A DNA stretch of 64,000 nucleotides from Lichenihabitans sp033947565 (GTDB lineage: Bacteria; Pseudomonadota; Alphaproteobacteria; Rhizobiales; Beijerinckiaceae). Below the pieces are notes generated by a model. The model was not told the origin of the DNA. It made no database searches and saw only the letters and a program-made list of their open reading frames with translations. The stretch lies in assembly GCF_033947565.1 (NCBI RefSeq), contig NZ_JARPVX010000014.1, positions 18,821-82,820 on the forward strand, in the 5' to 3' direction. The translations under genes and the position numbers were made by a program. This document shows positions 7,493 to 16,187 of this stretch, one piece after another (position 1 is the first letter of the stretch; each line of letters begins with the position of its first letter).

Positions 7493-9079
7493 ATGACACA
7501 GGGGATTGAGGAACATACCGTGTCGACGGCGCATCATCACCGGGTCCTGATCATCGATTTCGGCTCGCAGGTCACGCAACTCATCGCCCGCCGGGTGCGG
7601 GACGCCGGCATCTACAGCGAGGTGGTGCCGTTCCAGAATGCCGCGGCCGCCATCGAGGCCGGCATGCCGGACGCCTTTATTCTGTCGGGCGGCCCTGAAT
7701 CCGCCGGCCAAGAGAACAGCCCCCGCGCGCCCGATGCGGTGTTCGCATCCGGCAAGCCCGTTCTCGGCATCTGCTACGGCCAGATGGCGATGGCGCATCA
7801 GCTCGGCGGCGCCGTCAACCAGGGCGACCACCGCGAATTCGGGCGTGCCGATGTGACGGTGCGCGATCGATGCGCCTTGTTCGACGACCTGTGGACCGAG
7901 GGTGAGTCGCATCCGGTCTGGATGAGCCATGGCGACATCGTCACCCGGATGCCGGAAGGCTTTCGCATCGTCGCGACCTCGCCGAGCGCCCCTTATGCGG
8001 TGATCGCTGACGAGGCGCGTCATTATTACGGCCTGATGTTCCATCCGGAGGTGGTGCATACGCCGGACGGCGGACGGCTGATCTCGAACTTCCTGCACAA
8101 GGTGGCGGGTCTCAAATCCGACTGGACCATGGCGGCGTTCCGCGACGAGGCCTTGGCGCAGATCCGAGCTCAGGTGGGCCAGGGCCGGGTGCTGTGCGGC
8201 CTGTCGGGCGGCGTCGATTCGGCGGTCGCGGCCGTATTGATCCATGAGGCGATCGGCGAGCAGCTCACCTGCGTCTTCGTCGACCATGGCCTGCTGCGCC
8301 AGGACGAGGCCACGCAGGTCGTGTCGCTGTTCCGCGACCATTACAACATCCCGCTGGTCCATGTGGACGCGAGCGAGCTGTTCCTCGGGTCGCTCGCCGG
8401 CATCACCGACCCGGAGCAGAAGCGCAAGACGATCGGCAAACTCTTCATCGACGTCTTCGAGGCGGAAGCCGCGAAGATCGGCGGCGCCGATTTCCTCGCC
8501 CAGGGCACGCTCTACCCTGACGTCATCGAAAGCGTGTCCTTCAGTGGCGGCCCGTCGGTGACGATCAAGTCGCACCACAATGTCGGCGGCCTGCCCGCGC
8601 GCATGAACATGAAGCTCGTTGAGCCGTTGCGGGCCTTGTTCAAGGACGAGGTGCGGGTGCTCGGACGCGCCCTCGGACTACCGGCGGCCTTCGTGGGACG
8701 GCACCCCTTCCCGGGGCCGGGCCTAGCGATCCGCATTCCCGGCGACATCACGCGCGAAAAGCTCGACATCCTCCGTCAAGCCGACGCGATCTATCTCGCC
8801 GAGATCCGTGAAGCCGGACTCTACGACACGATCTGGCAGGCCTTCGCGGTGTTGTTGCCGGTGCGCACCGTGGGAGTCATGGGCGACGGCCGGACCTACG
8901 ACCAGGTTTGCGGCCTCCGCGCCGTCACCTCGGTGGACGGCATGACGGCCGATTTCTTCCCCTTCGACATGGCGTTCCTGGGCCGGGTCGCGACCCGCAT
9001 CATCAACGAAGTGAAGGGCATCAACCGTGTCGTCTATGACGTCACGTCGAAGCCGCCCGGCACGATCGAGTGGGAATAG
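7493..9079 (+). CDS. guaA: GMP synthase (glutamine-hydrolysing)
   Basis: A 528-residue GuaA that converts XMP to GMP with ATP and glutamine. The N-terminal class I glutamine amidotransferase has GICYGQMAMAHQLGG with the catalytic Cys, and FHPEVVHTPDG with the His/Glu pair. The ATP-pyrophosphatase domain has the P-loop SGGVDS. The C-terminal dimerisation domain has PFPGPGLAIRIPG. GAGAGG sits 6 nt before the ATG at 7493, which fixes the start within a longer open frame. Length is typical. Confidence 0.97.
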   Translation: MTQGIEEHTVSTAHHHRVLIIDFGSQVTQLIARRVRDAGIYSEVVPFQNAAAAIEAGMPDAFILSGGPESAGQENSPRAPDAVFASGKPVLGICYGQMAMAHQLGGAVNQGDHREFGRADVTVRDRCALFDDLWTEGESHPVWMSHGDIVTRMPEGFRIVATSPSAPYAVIADEARHYYGLMFHPEVVHTPDGGRLISNFLHKVAGLKSDWTMAAFRDEALAQIRAQVGQGRVLCGLSGGVDSAVAAVLIHEAIGEQLTCVFVDHGLLRQDEATQVVSLFRDHYNIPLVHVDASELFLGSLAGITDPEQKRKTIGKLFIDVFEAEAAKIGGADFLAQGTLYPDVIESVSFSGGPSVTIKSHHNVGGLPARMNMKLVEPLRALFKDEVRVLGRALGLPAAFVGRHPFPGPGLAIRIPGDITREKLDILRQADAIYLAEIREAGLYDTIWQAFAVLLPVRTVGVMGDGRTYDQVCGLRAVTSVDGMTADFFPFDMAFLGRVATRIINEVKGINRVVYDVTSKPPGTIEWE

Positions 9080-9141
9080 CGCCCCGCTGAGGCCTGTGCC
9101 CCTGCCTTGCGTCGTCCAGCGCCGCATGGCATGGGTCTCGC

Positions 9142-10497
9142 ATGCTGACCTCGACCTTGCCTGACCAGGCTCCCGCCTCGGAGCGTGCGGCGCCGCGCAT
9201 TTCCTTCGTGTCGCTCGGCTGCCCGAAGGCGCTGGTCGATAGCGAGCGCATCATCACGCGTTTGCGGGCCGAAGGCTACGAACTGACGAAAAGCCATGCC
9301 GGGGCCGACGCGGTGATCGTCAACACCTGCGGGTTCCTGGACAGCGCCAAGCGCGAGTCGCTCGATGCGATCGGAGCCGCGCTGGCCGAGAATGGCAAAG
9401 TGATCGTCACGGGCTGTATGGGTGCCGAACCGGGTGCCGTGACGGCAGAACACCCGAACGTCCTGTCGATCTCTGGCCCGCAAGCCTATGAGACCGTGAT
9501 GACGGCGGTCCGCAAGGTCGCCGCGCCGCTGCACGATCCCTTCCTCGACCTCGTGCCGCCGCAGGGTATCAAGCTGACACCGCGGCACTATGCTTATCTT
9601 AAAATTTCAGAGGGTTGCAACAATCGCTGCTCCTTCTGCATCATCCCACGCCTGCGCGGCGATCTGGTGTCGCGGCCGGTTGGCGACGTGTTGCGTGAGG
9701 CGGAGCGACTGGTCAAGGCGGGCGTCAAGGAGCTGCTGGTGGTGTCGCAGGACACCGGCGCCTATGGGCTCGACGTGCGATTTGCCACCGATCGTTTCGG
9801 CGACCGCGAGGTCCGCACCAAGTTCATCGACCTCGCCCGCGAGCTGGGCCAGTTCGGCGCCTGGGTCCGGCTGCATTACGTCTACCCGTATCCGCATATC
9901 GACGACGTGATCGCCTTGATGGCGGACGGGCTGGTGCTGCCTTACCTCGACATTCCGTTCCAGCACGCATCGCCGAAGGTGCTGCGGGCGATGCGGCGGC
10001 CCGGCAACCACGAAAAAGTGCTCGATCGCATCCGGTCCTGGCGCACCGCCCTGCCCGACCTGACGCTGCGCTCGACCTTCATCGTCGGGTTTCCGGGCGA
10101 AACCGAAGCGGATTTCCAGTTCCTGCTCGACTGGATGACGGAAGCCAAGCTCGACCGGGTGGGCGCCTTCAAATACGAGCCGGTGGCCGGTGCCCCAGCC
10201 AACGACCTTGGCCTGACGCCCATCGCCCCCGCCCTGCAGGAAGAACGGCACCGCCGCTTCATGCAGCACCAGCAATCCATCAGCGCGGCTCGGCAGAAGG
10301 CCAAGGTGGGTCGTCGATTGCAGGTCATCGTCGATCAGGCGGGCCCGACGGTCGCGCAGGGGCGCAGCAAGGGCGACGCACCCGAGATCGACGGCAAGGT
10401 CTACATGACCTCTCGGCGGCCCGTGCGCGTCGGCGACATCGTCACCGTCAAGGTCGAGCGCGCCGATGCCTATGACCTGCACGGCATGGTGGTTTGA
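9142..10497 (+). CDS. rimO: Ribosomal protein uS12 (Asp) methylthiotransferase
   Basis: A 451-residue RimO, a radical SAM enzyme that methylthiolates an aspartate of ribosomal protein S12. The N-terminal UPF0004 domain has SLGCPKALVDSERI, NTCGFLDSAKRES and TGCMGA, giving the three auxiliary cluster cysteines. The radical SAM motif is CNNRCSFCIIP, followed by RLRGDLVSRP. A TRAM domain closes the protein. RimO rather than MiaB is indicated by SLGCPK and the RGDLVSR segment. It follows guaA by 62 bp on the same strand. Confidence 0.97.
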   Translation: MLTSTLPDQAPASERAAPRISFVSLGCPKALVDSERIITRLRAEGYELTKSHAGADAVIVNTCGFLDSAKRESLDAIGAALAENGKVIVTGCMGAEPGAVTAEHPNVLSISGPQAYETVMTAVRKVAAPLHDPFLDLVPPQGIKLTPRHYAYLKISEGCNNRCSFCIIPRLRGDLVSRPVGDVLREAERLVKAGVKELLVVSQDTGAYGLDVRFATDRFGDREVRTKFIDLARELGQFGAWVRLHYVYPYPHIDDVIALMADGLVLPYLDIPFQHASPKVLRAMRRPGNHEKVLDRIRSWRTALPDLTLRSTFIVGFPGETEADFQFLLDWMTEAKLDRVGAFKYEPVAGAPANDLGLTPIAPALQEERHRRFMQHQQSISAARQKAKVGRRLQVIVDQAGPTVAQGRSKGDAPEIDGKVYMTSRRPVRVGDIVTVKVERADAYDLHGMVV

Positions 10498-10518
10498 TCC
10501 GTCTCGTAGGAAAGCTCA

Positions 10519-10560
10519 TGCGGCGAGCGGGTTGTGAGGGTTTTCGAACCCGTCGCCGCA
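10519..10560. terminator. Hairpin between convergent rimO and methyltransferase genes
   Basis: TGCGGCGA-CGGGTT (10519-10533, one bulged G) pairs with AACCCGTCGCCGCA (10547-10560), giving a 14-bp GC-rich stem. It sits between the stops of two convergent genes, so a bidirectional terminator is likely. There is no strong T-run on either side. Confidence 0.5.
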
Positions 10561-10570
10561 CCTGGGTCGT

Positions 10571-11155
10571 TCAGGCTCTGCGCCGGAACACATCGAGGCG
10601 GTAATCCTTGGTGCGCCGCTGCACCATCGGCGTCAGCACATCGCCGAGCGCCCCGATTAGGACTTCGCTAGCCTCGTCGGGCCGTGCGGTGACCCCGCCC
10701 TTCTTGCCGATCCAGTGCACCAGCACCACGTCGCCGCCAGGATCGAGCGTCCGCCGCAGGCAATCGCCCACGCCTGAAAGATCCGACGTGCCGAGATAAT
10801 CCAGCACCTCCGACAGCACCACCAGGTCGAACCGCTCTTGCGGCCAGTCGCGCGGCACGAAAGCCTCGGCGAAGCGGACCCAGGGCTTGTCGGCGTTGCG
10901 GTGCCGCGCAGCCGTCAGGGCGGTCGACACCGGTTCGACGGCGAGCAGGTCGTCGCAGCGGTCGGCGAGCGCCCGCGTCAGCACCCCCACCGAGCAGCCG
11001 ACCTCATAGGCGCGGGCATAACGCGCGCGCGGCAAGGCGGCCAGCGTTGCCGCATATTTGGCGGCCTCGTAGGCGGAGCTGGCGAAATGCCAGGGGTCGT
11101 CCCCGCGGGCGTATATCGCCTCGAAGTGGCTCAGTGGAAGTGTGTCGTCACGCAT
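10571..11155 (-). CDS. NodS-like class I SAM-dependent methyltransferase
   Basis: A 194-residue methyltransferase resembling the NodS/SAM-methyltransferase family. It opens FEAIYARGDDPWHFASSAYEAAKYAATLAALP, which is characteristic of that family (quoted in part). The SAM site follows in YEVGCSVGVLTRAL and LAVEP, with a DLVVLSEVLDYL segment. NodS N-methylates chitooligosaccharides, but no nod genes are nearby, so the substrate is open. The start at 11155 matches the family N-terminus. A possible 30-residue micropeptide and the 289-residue membrane protein lie just upstream on the same strand. Confidence 0.78.
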   Translation of the reverse strand: MRDDTLPLSHFEAIYARGDDPWHFASSAYEAAKYAATLAALPRARYARAYEVGCSVGVLTRALADRCDDLLAVEPVSTALTAARHRNADKPWVRFAEAFVPRDWPQERFDLVVLSEVLDYLGTSDLSGVGDCLRRTLDPGGDVVLVHWIGKKGGVTARPDEASEVLIGALGDVLTPMVQRRTKDYRLDVFRRRA

Positions 11156-11178
11156 GCCGGTGCACCACGGCCAACACC

Positions 11179-11271
11179 CTACAGATGCCAGAGACCAACC
11201 GCGAGCTGATGCAGGGTCGCGACCGTCGCGGCGGCCACGAAGGCCTGAACGGCACCCCAAAGATGCGTCAT
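11179..11271 (-). CDS. Possible 30-residue single-pass membrane peptide
   Basis: A 30-codon frame with GGAG 8 nt upstream of its ATG at 11271. Most of the peptide is one hydrophobic segment (AVQAFVAAATVATL and onward) with aromatic residues at both ends. It lies between the 289-residue membrane protein (68 bp upstream) and the methyltransferase (23 bp downstream) on the same strand. It is too short to judge from composition, and the case rests on the ribosome binding site, hydrophobicity and position. Confidence 0.3.
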   Translation of the reverse strand: MTHLWGAVQAFVAAATVATLHQLAVGLWHL

Positions 11272-11339
11272 GGGCGGAACTCCGGAATGCGATGCGGGAC
11301 GGCTGAAGCTGTGCGGGGGTCGGGGCGGCGGCCGGAGCC

Positions 11340-12209
11340 TCACCATGTTTCGGTGTCGATGATTCCGCGGCTCGTCACCACGATCCAACCACGGCCCCGG
11401 CGCTGGATCGCCTGCACCTCGCCGGCGCCCGGCAGCACCTCGCCCGGGACGACTTCGCGGACGCTGCCACTGCGACCTTCCACCAGGGCGATGCCGGAAT
11501 ACACATCCCGCACGATCCAGTTGTCGAGCACCGCCGGCTTCGCGGCGCGGCCTGTCGGGGCCGCGTTGGCCTGCACGGTCGTGGCCTGGGTCGCCGGCTT
11601 CGCGGGCACGATGCTGCCGGTCGGGGCCGGTGACGCGACCTGGTGCTCGATGCGGTCGAGCCGCGAGGCGATCTCCCCCAGCCGTGGATCGTGGTCGATC
11701 CGGTCGAGCCGCGACACCACCTCGGTCATGGCCGGCGGGGTCGCGGGTTTGCTTTCGAGCTTTGCGGCCAATTGCGCCGTCGCGGCCGCGTTGGCCGAGC
11801 GCAGCCCATCGACCTCACCGCGCAATTGATCGACGGTCTTGCGCAGCGCCTTCAAGGTGTCGTCCTGCCGGTCGGCCACCACGGCGGACTTCAGGTCGCC
11901 CACATCCTTGCCGAGCTTCGCCAGCGCGGTGGCATTGGCGCCCGACGCCGCCGCGACGTGGAGGGTGCGCAGATGCCACCGGTAGCCTTCCAGGGCGACG
12001 CCGCCGCTCGCCGCTGCGATCGCAAGGCCGCCCGCGACGGCCAGACCGAGGGAAAGACGCCGGGCAGCCTTCGGCGACGCCGCAGGCCGGGGCGCCTGTT
12101 TCGGTTCGGATCGTGGCGTGCGGAGAGGCGGCATCACCTCGCCGTCGAGGACCGGTGCGCCGCGGGCCGCGGAGGAATGCGCTGACAAGGACGAGGGATC
12201 GGAGGTCAT
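11340..12209 (-). CDS. Membrane-anchored coiled-coil hypothetical protein
   Basis: About 289 residues, with an alternative GTG start at 12242. The N-terminal region (to about residue 50) is Pro/Ala/Arg-rich. A single transmembrane segment (LGLAVAGGLAIAAASGGVALEG) follows. A likely coiled coil spans roughly residues 95-200, with repeats of the type SRLDRIDHDPRL/SRLDRIEHQV. The compact C-terminal domain contains IVRDVYSGIALVEGRSG, EVVPGEVLPGAG and VVTSRGII. This architecture is familiar from Hyphomicrobiales proteins of unknown function. An inner-membrane protein with a large periplasmic part is likely. Confidence 0.75.
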   Translation of the reverse strand: MTSDPSSLSAHSSAARGAPVLDGEVMPPLRTPRSEPKQAPRPAASPKAARRLSLGLAVAGGLAIAAASGGVALEGYRWHLRTLHVAAASGANATALAKLGKDVGDLKSAVVADRQDDTLKALRKTVDQLRGEVDGLRSANAAATAQLAAKLESKPATPPAMTEVVSRLDRIDHDPRLGEIASRLDRIEHQVASPAPTGSIVPAKPATQATTVQANAAPTGRAAKPAVLDNWIVRDVYSGIALVEGRSGSVREVVPGEVLPGAGEVQAIQRRGRGWIVVTSRGIIDTETW

Positions 12210-12524
12210 GCGGGCGGCTCGCTGAAACGCTTCGTTCACCACGATGCGCCAGGAGGCTGAATCAAACCTTACCGATCGGTCTCGCCGGAACGCCTTCGCG
12301 CCGATACGGCGGCGCGGACCCCATCGACCCGCGACTTGGATCGTTCTGCGATTCCGTAGCTTCGGGGCGGCGGCTTAGGCTCGAAGGGTGCCGCATGGCG
12401 ACAACGGTCGCGGCACTGACGTCAGCCACCCCTGTGCGAGGTTGTGCTTTGGCACCGGCCAAGCCATGGTTTTGCCCGTAATGACGGCGCCGCGATCAGA
12501 GGCGCCGCAGGAGGGACGCAAACC
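12210..12524. other. Divergent intergenic region upstream of the SMP-30 gene
   Basis: This stretch separates the minus-strand coiled-coil protein from the plus-strand lactonase and should hold both promoters. The only clear element is a perfect 10-bp palindrome CTGACGTCAG at 12416-12425. No convincing -35/-10 pair or gene was found. Confidence 0.3.
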
Positions 12525-13445
12525 GTGCTGACCAAGGATTTCGAAGTCATCGATGCCCGTTTCACGCGGCTCGTCCATGGCAATTGCCATCTGGAAACAT
12601 TGTGGACGGGCTCGCGCTGGGCCGAAGGCCCGGCCTATTTCGCGGCCGGCAAATATCTGGTGTGGTCCGACATCCCGAACGATCGCGTCATGCGGTATGA
12701 CGAGACCGATGGCTCGGTCTCGGTGTTCCTGCAACCGGCCGGCAACCACAACGGCCACACGGTCGATCGACAGGGCCGGCTCGTGTCCTGCGAGCATGGC
12801 GGCCGCTGCGTGTCGCGCATCGAGCACGACGGCAGCCGCACCGTGCTGGCGAGTCATATCGACGGCAAACGGCTGAACTCGCCCAACGACGTGGTGGTCA
12901 AATCCGACGACTCGGTGTGGTTCACCGATCCGACCTACGGGATCGACAGCCATTACGAGGGCAACGCGGCCGAATCGGAGCTCGGGGTCAGCCACGTCTA
13001 TCGGATCGACGGCAGCACGGGCGCGGTGACATCCGTGGTGCAACACATCGTCAAGCCGAACGGCCTTGCCTTCTCGCCCGACGAATCGCTGCTGTACGTG
13101 GTCGACACCGGCGTCAGCCATGTCGTGAACGGGCCCCGCGACATCCACGTCTTCGACGTCGCGGCCGATGGCAGGAGCCTGGGGGCGAGCCGGCTGTTCG
13201 CCACCTGTCCGGTGGGCGTCTTCGACGGCCTCAGGATCGACACCGCGGGCCATATCTGGACCTCCACGGCCGAGGGGGTTTATTGCTACCACCCCGACGG
13301 CACGTTGCTGGGCAAGATCAAGGTGCCGGAAACCGTGGCGAACCTGTGTTTCGGCGGTCCGAAGCGGAACCGGCTCTACATCTGCGGCACCACTTCGCTT
13401 TACGCGACCTATGTGAACGCCCATGGAGCCTCCTGGCCGCGCTAG
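12525..13445 (+). CDS. SMP-30/gluconolactonase-family lactonase
   Basis: A 306-residue six-bladed propeller of the SMP-30/gluconolaconase/LRE family (sugar lactone hydrolysis). Family motifs are RWAEGPAYF (metal-ligand Glu), SDIPNDRVMRYDE, NGHTVDRQGRLVSCEH, LNSPNDVVVKSDDSVWFTDP (metal-ligand Asn), KPNGLAFSPDESLLYVVDTG and FDGLRIDTAGHIWTS. The start is a GTG at 12525 with a strong AGGAGGG 9 nt upstream; the longer frame to an ATG at 12444 lacks homology. A sugar-lactone substrate fits the carbohydrate theme of the region, but the gene is not in either sugar operon. Confidence 0.88.
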   Translation: MLTKDFEVIDARFTRLVHGNCHLETLWTGSRWAEGPAYFAAGKYLVWSDIPNDRVMRYDETDGSVSVFLQPAGNHNGHTVDRQGRLVSCEHGGRCVSRIEHDGSRTVLASHIDGKRLNSPNDVVVKSDDSVWFTDPTYGIDSHYEGNAAESELGVSHVYRIDGSTGAVTSVVQHIVKPNGLAFSPDESLLYVVDTGVSHVVNGPRDIHVFDVAADGRSLGASRLFATCPVGVFDGLRIDTAGHIWTSTAEGVYCYHPDGTLLGKIKVPETVANLCFGGPKRNRLYICGTTSLYATYVNAHGASWPR

Positions 13446-13761
13446 CGGGCCAAACGGTGAAACCGCATCGGACCGCGGCCGGAAAGAAACGATTACCTTC
13501 GTAGAGGGCAATCGCCCGAAGGGCCTTCCAAAGTTCTTCGACAAGCCTGTACGATAGCGCCGCAGTCGGACCTTCGTCGGGCTTTGTGCGTTTCGAGTGA
13601 CAAAACTGGGCGAAAACGCCCGACGTCGAGCGGCGGGACGCGAGGCGGGAGATCAAGATCGGCGCGTCGCGCGCTCGAACGGGACTGGTCCCGAAGCGAG
13701 AGCGAGGCGCCAAGACGTTTCTCGTCGACACCGACGCGAAGGATCATGGAAAGGAAACAGG
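13446..13761. other. Non-coding leader region of the SWIB gene
   Basis: There are 316 bp without a gene I can support. Small inverted repeats occur at 13517-13527 (GAAGG-G-CCTTC) and 13608-13621 (GGGCG-AAAA-CGCCC), the latter a short stem with a 4-nt loop. The stretch presumably contains the SWIB promoter and a long 5' leader. No known riboswitch pattern was recognised. Confidence 0.3.
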
Positions 13762-14163
13762 ATGGCTAAGTCGGCATCAAAGGACACCAAGGCTCCCGCA
13801 AAGGCGCCTGCCAGCAAGGGATCGAAGGCCCAGAAGGCGATCGAGGCCGAGGCCGAAGTCGCCACCGGGAAGACCAAGAATGACAAGGCCAAGCAGGTCC
13901 CGCCGGTCAAGAAGGTCAATGCCGCGCTGTCGAAGCCGCTGAAGGTGTCGGAGCAGCTGGCGGCCGTGGTCGGCAAGGGGCCGATGCCGCGGACCGAAGT
14001 CGTGAGCCAGGTCTGGGATTACATCCGCAAGCACGACCTGCAGAACCCCGAGAACCGGCGCGAGATCCTCGCCGACGACAAGCTGAAGGTCGTGTTCGGG
14101 CAGGACAAGGCGACGATGTTCGAGATGAACAAGCTTTTATCGGCGCATCTCACTCAGGAGTGA
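13762..14163 (+). CDS. SWIB/MDM2-domain protein
   Basis: A 133-residue protein with a Lys/Ala-rich basic, probably disordered N-terminus (residues 1-55) and a C-terminal SWIB/MDM2 domain. Domain features are LKVSEQLAAVVG, MPRTEVVSQVWDYIRKHDLQNPENRREI and a FEMNKLLSAHL end. Bacterial SWIB proteins are small DNA-associated proteins, sometimes fused to topoisomerase I. The histone-like tail suggests nucleoid binding, as an inference. AAGGA lies just upstream of the ATG. Confidence 0.92.
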   Translation: MAKSASKDTKAPAKAPASKGSKAQKAIEAEAEVATGKTKNDKAKQVPPVKKVNAALSKPLKVSEQLAAVVGKGPMPRTEVVSQVWDYIRKHDLQNPENRREILADDKLKVVFGQDKATMFEMNKLLSAHLTQE

Positions 14164-14215
14164 GCCGTCGGGAGTCCAGCCGGCGCAGCGGCATAGCCCG
14201 CCTCGCCGGCCGGGC

Positions 14216-15283
14216 TTAAAACGCGTAGCGTATGCCGCAATAGGGCATTGAGCGCGCCAGAAGGGCTTGGAAGCGATCGAGCCATTGCCGCTTCCAGGCG
14301 ACGCGGTAACGCAGGTTCACCATGCCGCCCTGCGAGAGTTTGGTTTCCTGGGTTTCGGGTGTCCACAACAGGTCCTCGGCCCGGGGGTGCCAGCGCTGGT
14401 TGACCTCGTGCAGCTGCTCGTTGTGGGTGAGGAAGATCACCTCGGCCTTGAGCTGCGCCTTCGCGGCGGGCGACAGCGCGGCATCGATCTGACCGAACAG
14501 CGCACGCCAATCGTCTTCCCAGCCCCGATACACGATAACGGGCGAAAAGTTGACGTGCACCTCGTAGCCGGCGCGGACGAAGTCGTCGATCGCCGCGATG
14601 CGGTCTGCGATGGGACTGGTGCGGACGTCCACCACCCGGGCGATCGCTTCGGGCATCAATGAAAAGCGGATGCGCATGCGCCCTTGCGGATCGTAGCCCA
14701 GCAGGTCCCTGTTGACGAACTTGGTCGCGAACGAGCCCTTGCCGTTCGGGATGTCGCGAAACGTCGCCACCAGGTCGCGGACATTGTCGCAAAGCAGCGC
14801 GTCGACCGACAGGTCGCCGTTCTCCCCGAGGTCGTAGACCCAGGCCCGCTCATCGATCTGGTCAGGCTCTCCCAGAGGACCCTGGCGCGCCGCATGGCGC
14901 GAAAGGGCGCGGCGGATCTCCTCGATGTTGACGAAGAGCGAGATCGGGTTGGCGAAGCCTTTGCGGCGTGGGACGTAGCAATAGGCGCAGGCCATCGCAC
15001 ACCCATTCGAGGTCGAAGGCGCGATGAAATGGGCGCTTCGCCCGTTCGGCCGAAACGTCAACGCCTTTTTGACCCCAAGCACCAGCGTGTCGCGCTTGAT
15101 GCGCAGCCAGTCTTCGGCACTGCCTGCATTGCCGTGCAGGCTCGGGATCATCCAGTGGGATGTCACCGGAATCCGCTCGGCGTCCGGGTATCGGGCCAGG
15201 ATCTCCTGCCCACGCGGGTATTCCGCCACCTTGGCTTCCAGGAAGATCCTGCGGATGTCGAGAAGCTGGTCGGGCAAGGCCAT
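14216..15283 (-). CDS. Spore photoproduct lyase-like radical SAM protein
   Basis: A 355-residue radical SAM protein of the SPL-like family found in non-sporulating alphaproteobacteria. The cluster motif is C95-x3-C99-x2-C102 in CAMACAYCYVP, preceded by FIAPSTSNG. The downstream segments FATKFVNRDLL, RIRFSLMP and GYEVHVNFSPVIVYRGWE follow the spore photoproduct lyase fold. By comparison from memory with Bacillus SPL, the ExxCxSD segment bearing its catalytic cysteine aligns with DLGENGD here, so that cysteine is absent. The nearest one is C165. A role in DNA lesion repair is therefore not established. It is divergent from a broken methyltransferase. Confidence 0.85.
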   Translation of the reverse strand: MALPDQLLDIRRIFLEAKVAEYPRGQEILARYPDAERIPVTSHWMIPSLHGNAGSAEDWLRIKRDTLVLGVKKALTFRPNGRSAHFIAPSTSNGCAMACAYCYVPRRKGFANPISLFVNIEEIRRALSRHAARQGPLGEPDQIDERAWVYDLGENGDLSVDALLCDNVRDLVATFRDIPNGKGSFATKFVNRDLLGYDPQGRMRIRFSLMPEAIARVVDVRTSPIADRIAAIDDFVRAGYEVHVNFSPVIVYRGWEDDWRALFGQIDAALSPAAKAQLKAEVIFLTHNEQLHEVNQRWHPRAEDLLWTPETQETKLSQGGMVNLRYRVAWKRQWLDRFQALLARSMPYCGIRYAF

Positions 15284-15440
15284 GCAAAGTTTCCGTTGGC
15301 GTCCTCCACGGGGCGGGTGGCCGATCGATCGCAGTCTAAGCCGGGTTCAGGCCGCCCGAGCGCGGCTGCGGCCCTGCGCCGCGGCGAACCCCAGCGTCCG
15401 ACATCGTTGCCAAAGCGACCCTAGCACGACGAGGACGTCC

Positions 15441-16070
15441 ATGACCCTGCTTCCCGAGCTTCCTCCGGCGGCCTTTGCCAAGCTCGATGCCGCGCCGGAC
15501 GACCGGTTCTACGCCATGCCCCGCTTCGTCACCCACATCGACGCCGCGGCCGTGGCAGCGGTCACGCAATTCTACAGGGATATGCTGCCGCCAGGGGGAA
15601 CGGTGCTCGATTTGATGGCGAGCTGGGTCAGCCATCTGCCGGCCGATCGGTCCTATGCGTCCGTCGTCGGCCACGGCATGAATGCCGAGGAACTCGCGGC
15701 CAACCCACGCCTGACGCGATGGTTCGTGCAGAACCTGAATGCCGACCCCCACCTGCCTCTCTAGGCTGCAAGCTTCGACGCCGTGGTGGTGTGCGCCTCG
15801 GTGCAATACCTGCAGACCCCAGTCGTGGTGTTGCACGAGGTTCACCGCGTGCTCCGTCCGGGAGGGCTGGTGGTCATCAGCTTCTCGAACCGCTGCTTTC
15901 CCACCAAGGCGATCGCGCTCTGGGGCCGGCTCGGCGGCGCGGAGCGGATGCGCCTCGTTGCGCTCTACCTCCAGCAAGCCGGCTTCCCGACGGTCGAAGC
16001 CTACGACCTGGTGTCCGAAGGAAGCGGCGGAGACCCATTACATGTTGTGATCGGGCGAACGGCGGAATGA
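15441..16070 (+). pseudogene. Class I SAM methyltransferase interrupted by an in-frame amber codon
   Basis: An ATG with GAGG 6 nt upstream starts a methyltransferase of a widespread 200-220-residue family: RFVTHID, VLDLMASWVSHLP, VVGHGMNAEELAANPRL, then NADPHLPL. Codon 108 (15762-15764) is TAG. The same frame then continues without interruption through AASFDAVVV, SVQYL, RVLRPGGLVVISFSNRCFPTKA and DPLHVVIGR to the stop at 16070. Only one base change separates this from an intact 209-codon gene. A recent nonsense mutation, a sequencing error or stop-codon readthrough could explain it. Confidence 0.85.
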
Positions 16071-16187
16071 GCGCCGTTGCCTGAGTCTCGGCTAAGTTTT
16101 GACCGCTGATGGCAGGCCCTCCGAACGGGCGATCCACCGCGTGCTGGAGGACCTTCTTGGCCGACCGGTATGCCGATTGGTGCCGGG

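Noticed and set aside
13493..13747. A minus-strand 84-codon frame in the SWIB leader region
   Set aside because: Arg-rich with no start signal, and it overlaps the leader of a solid gene.
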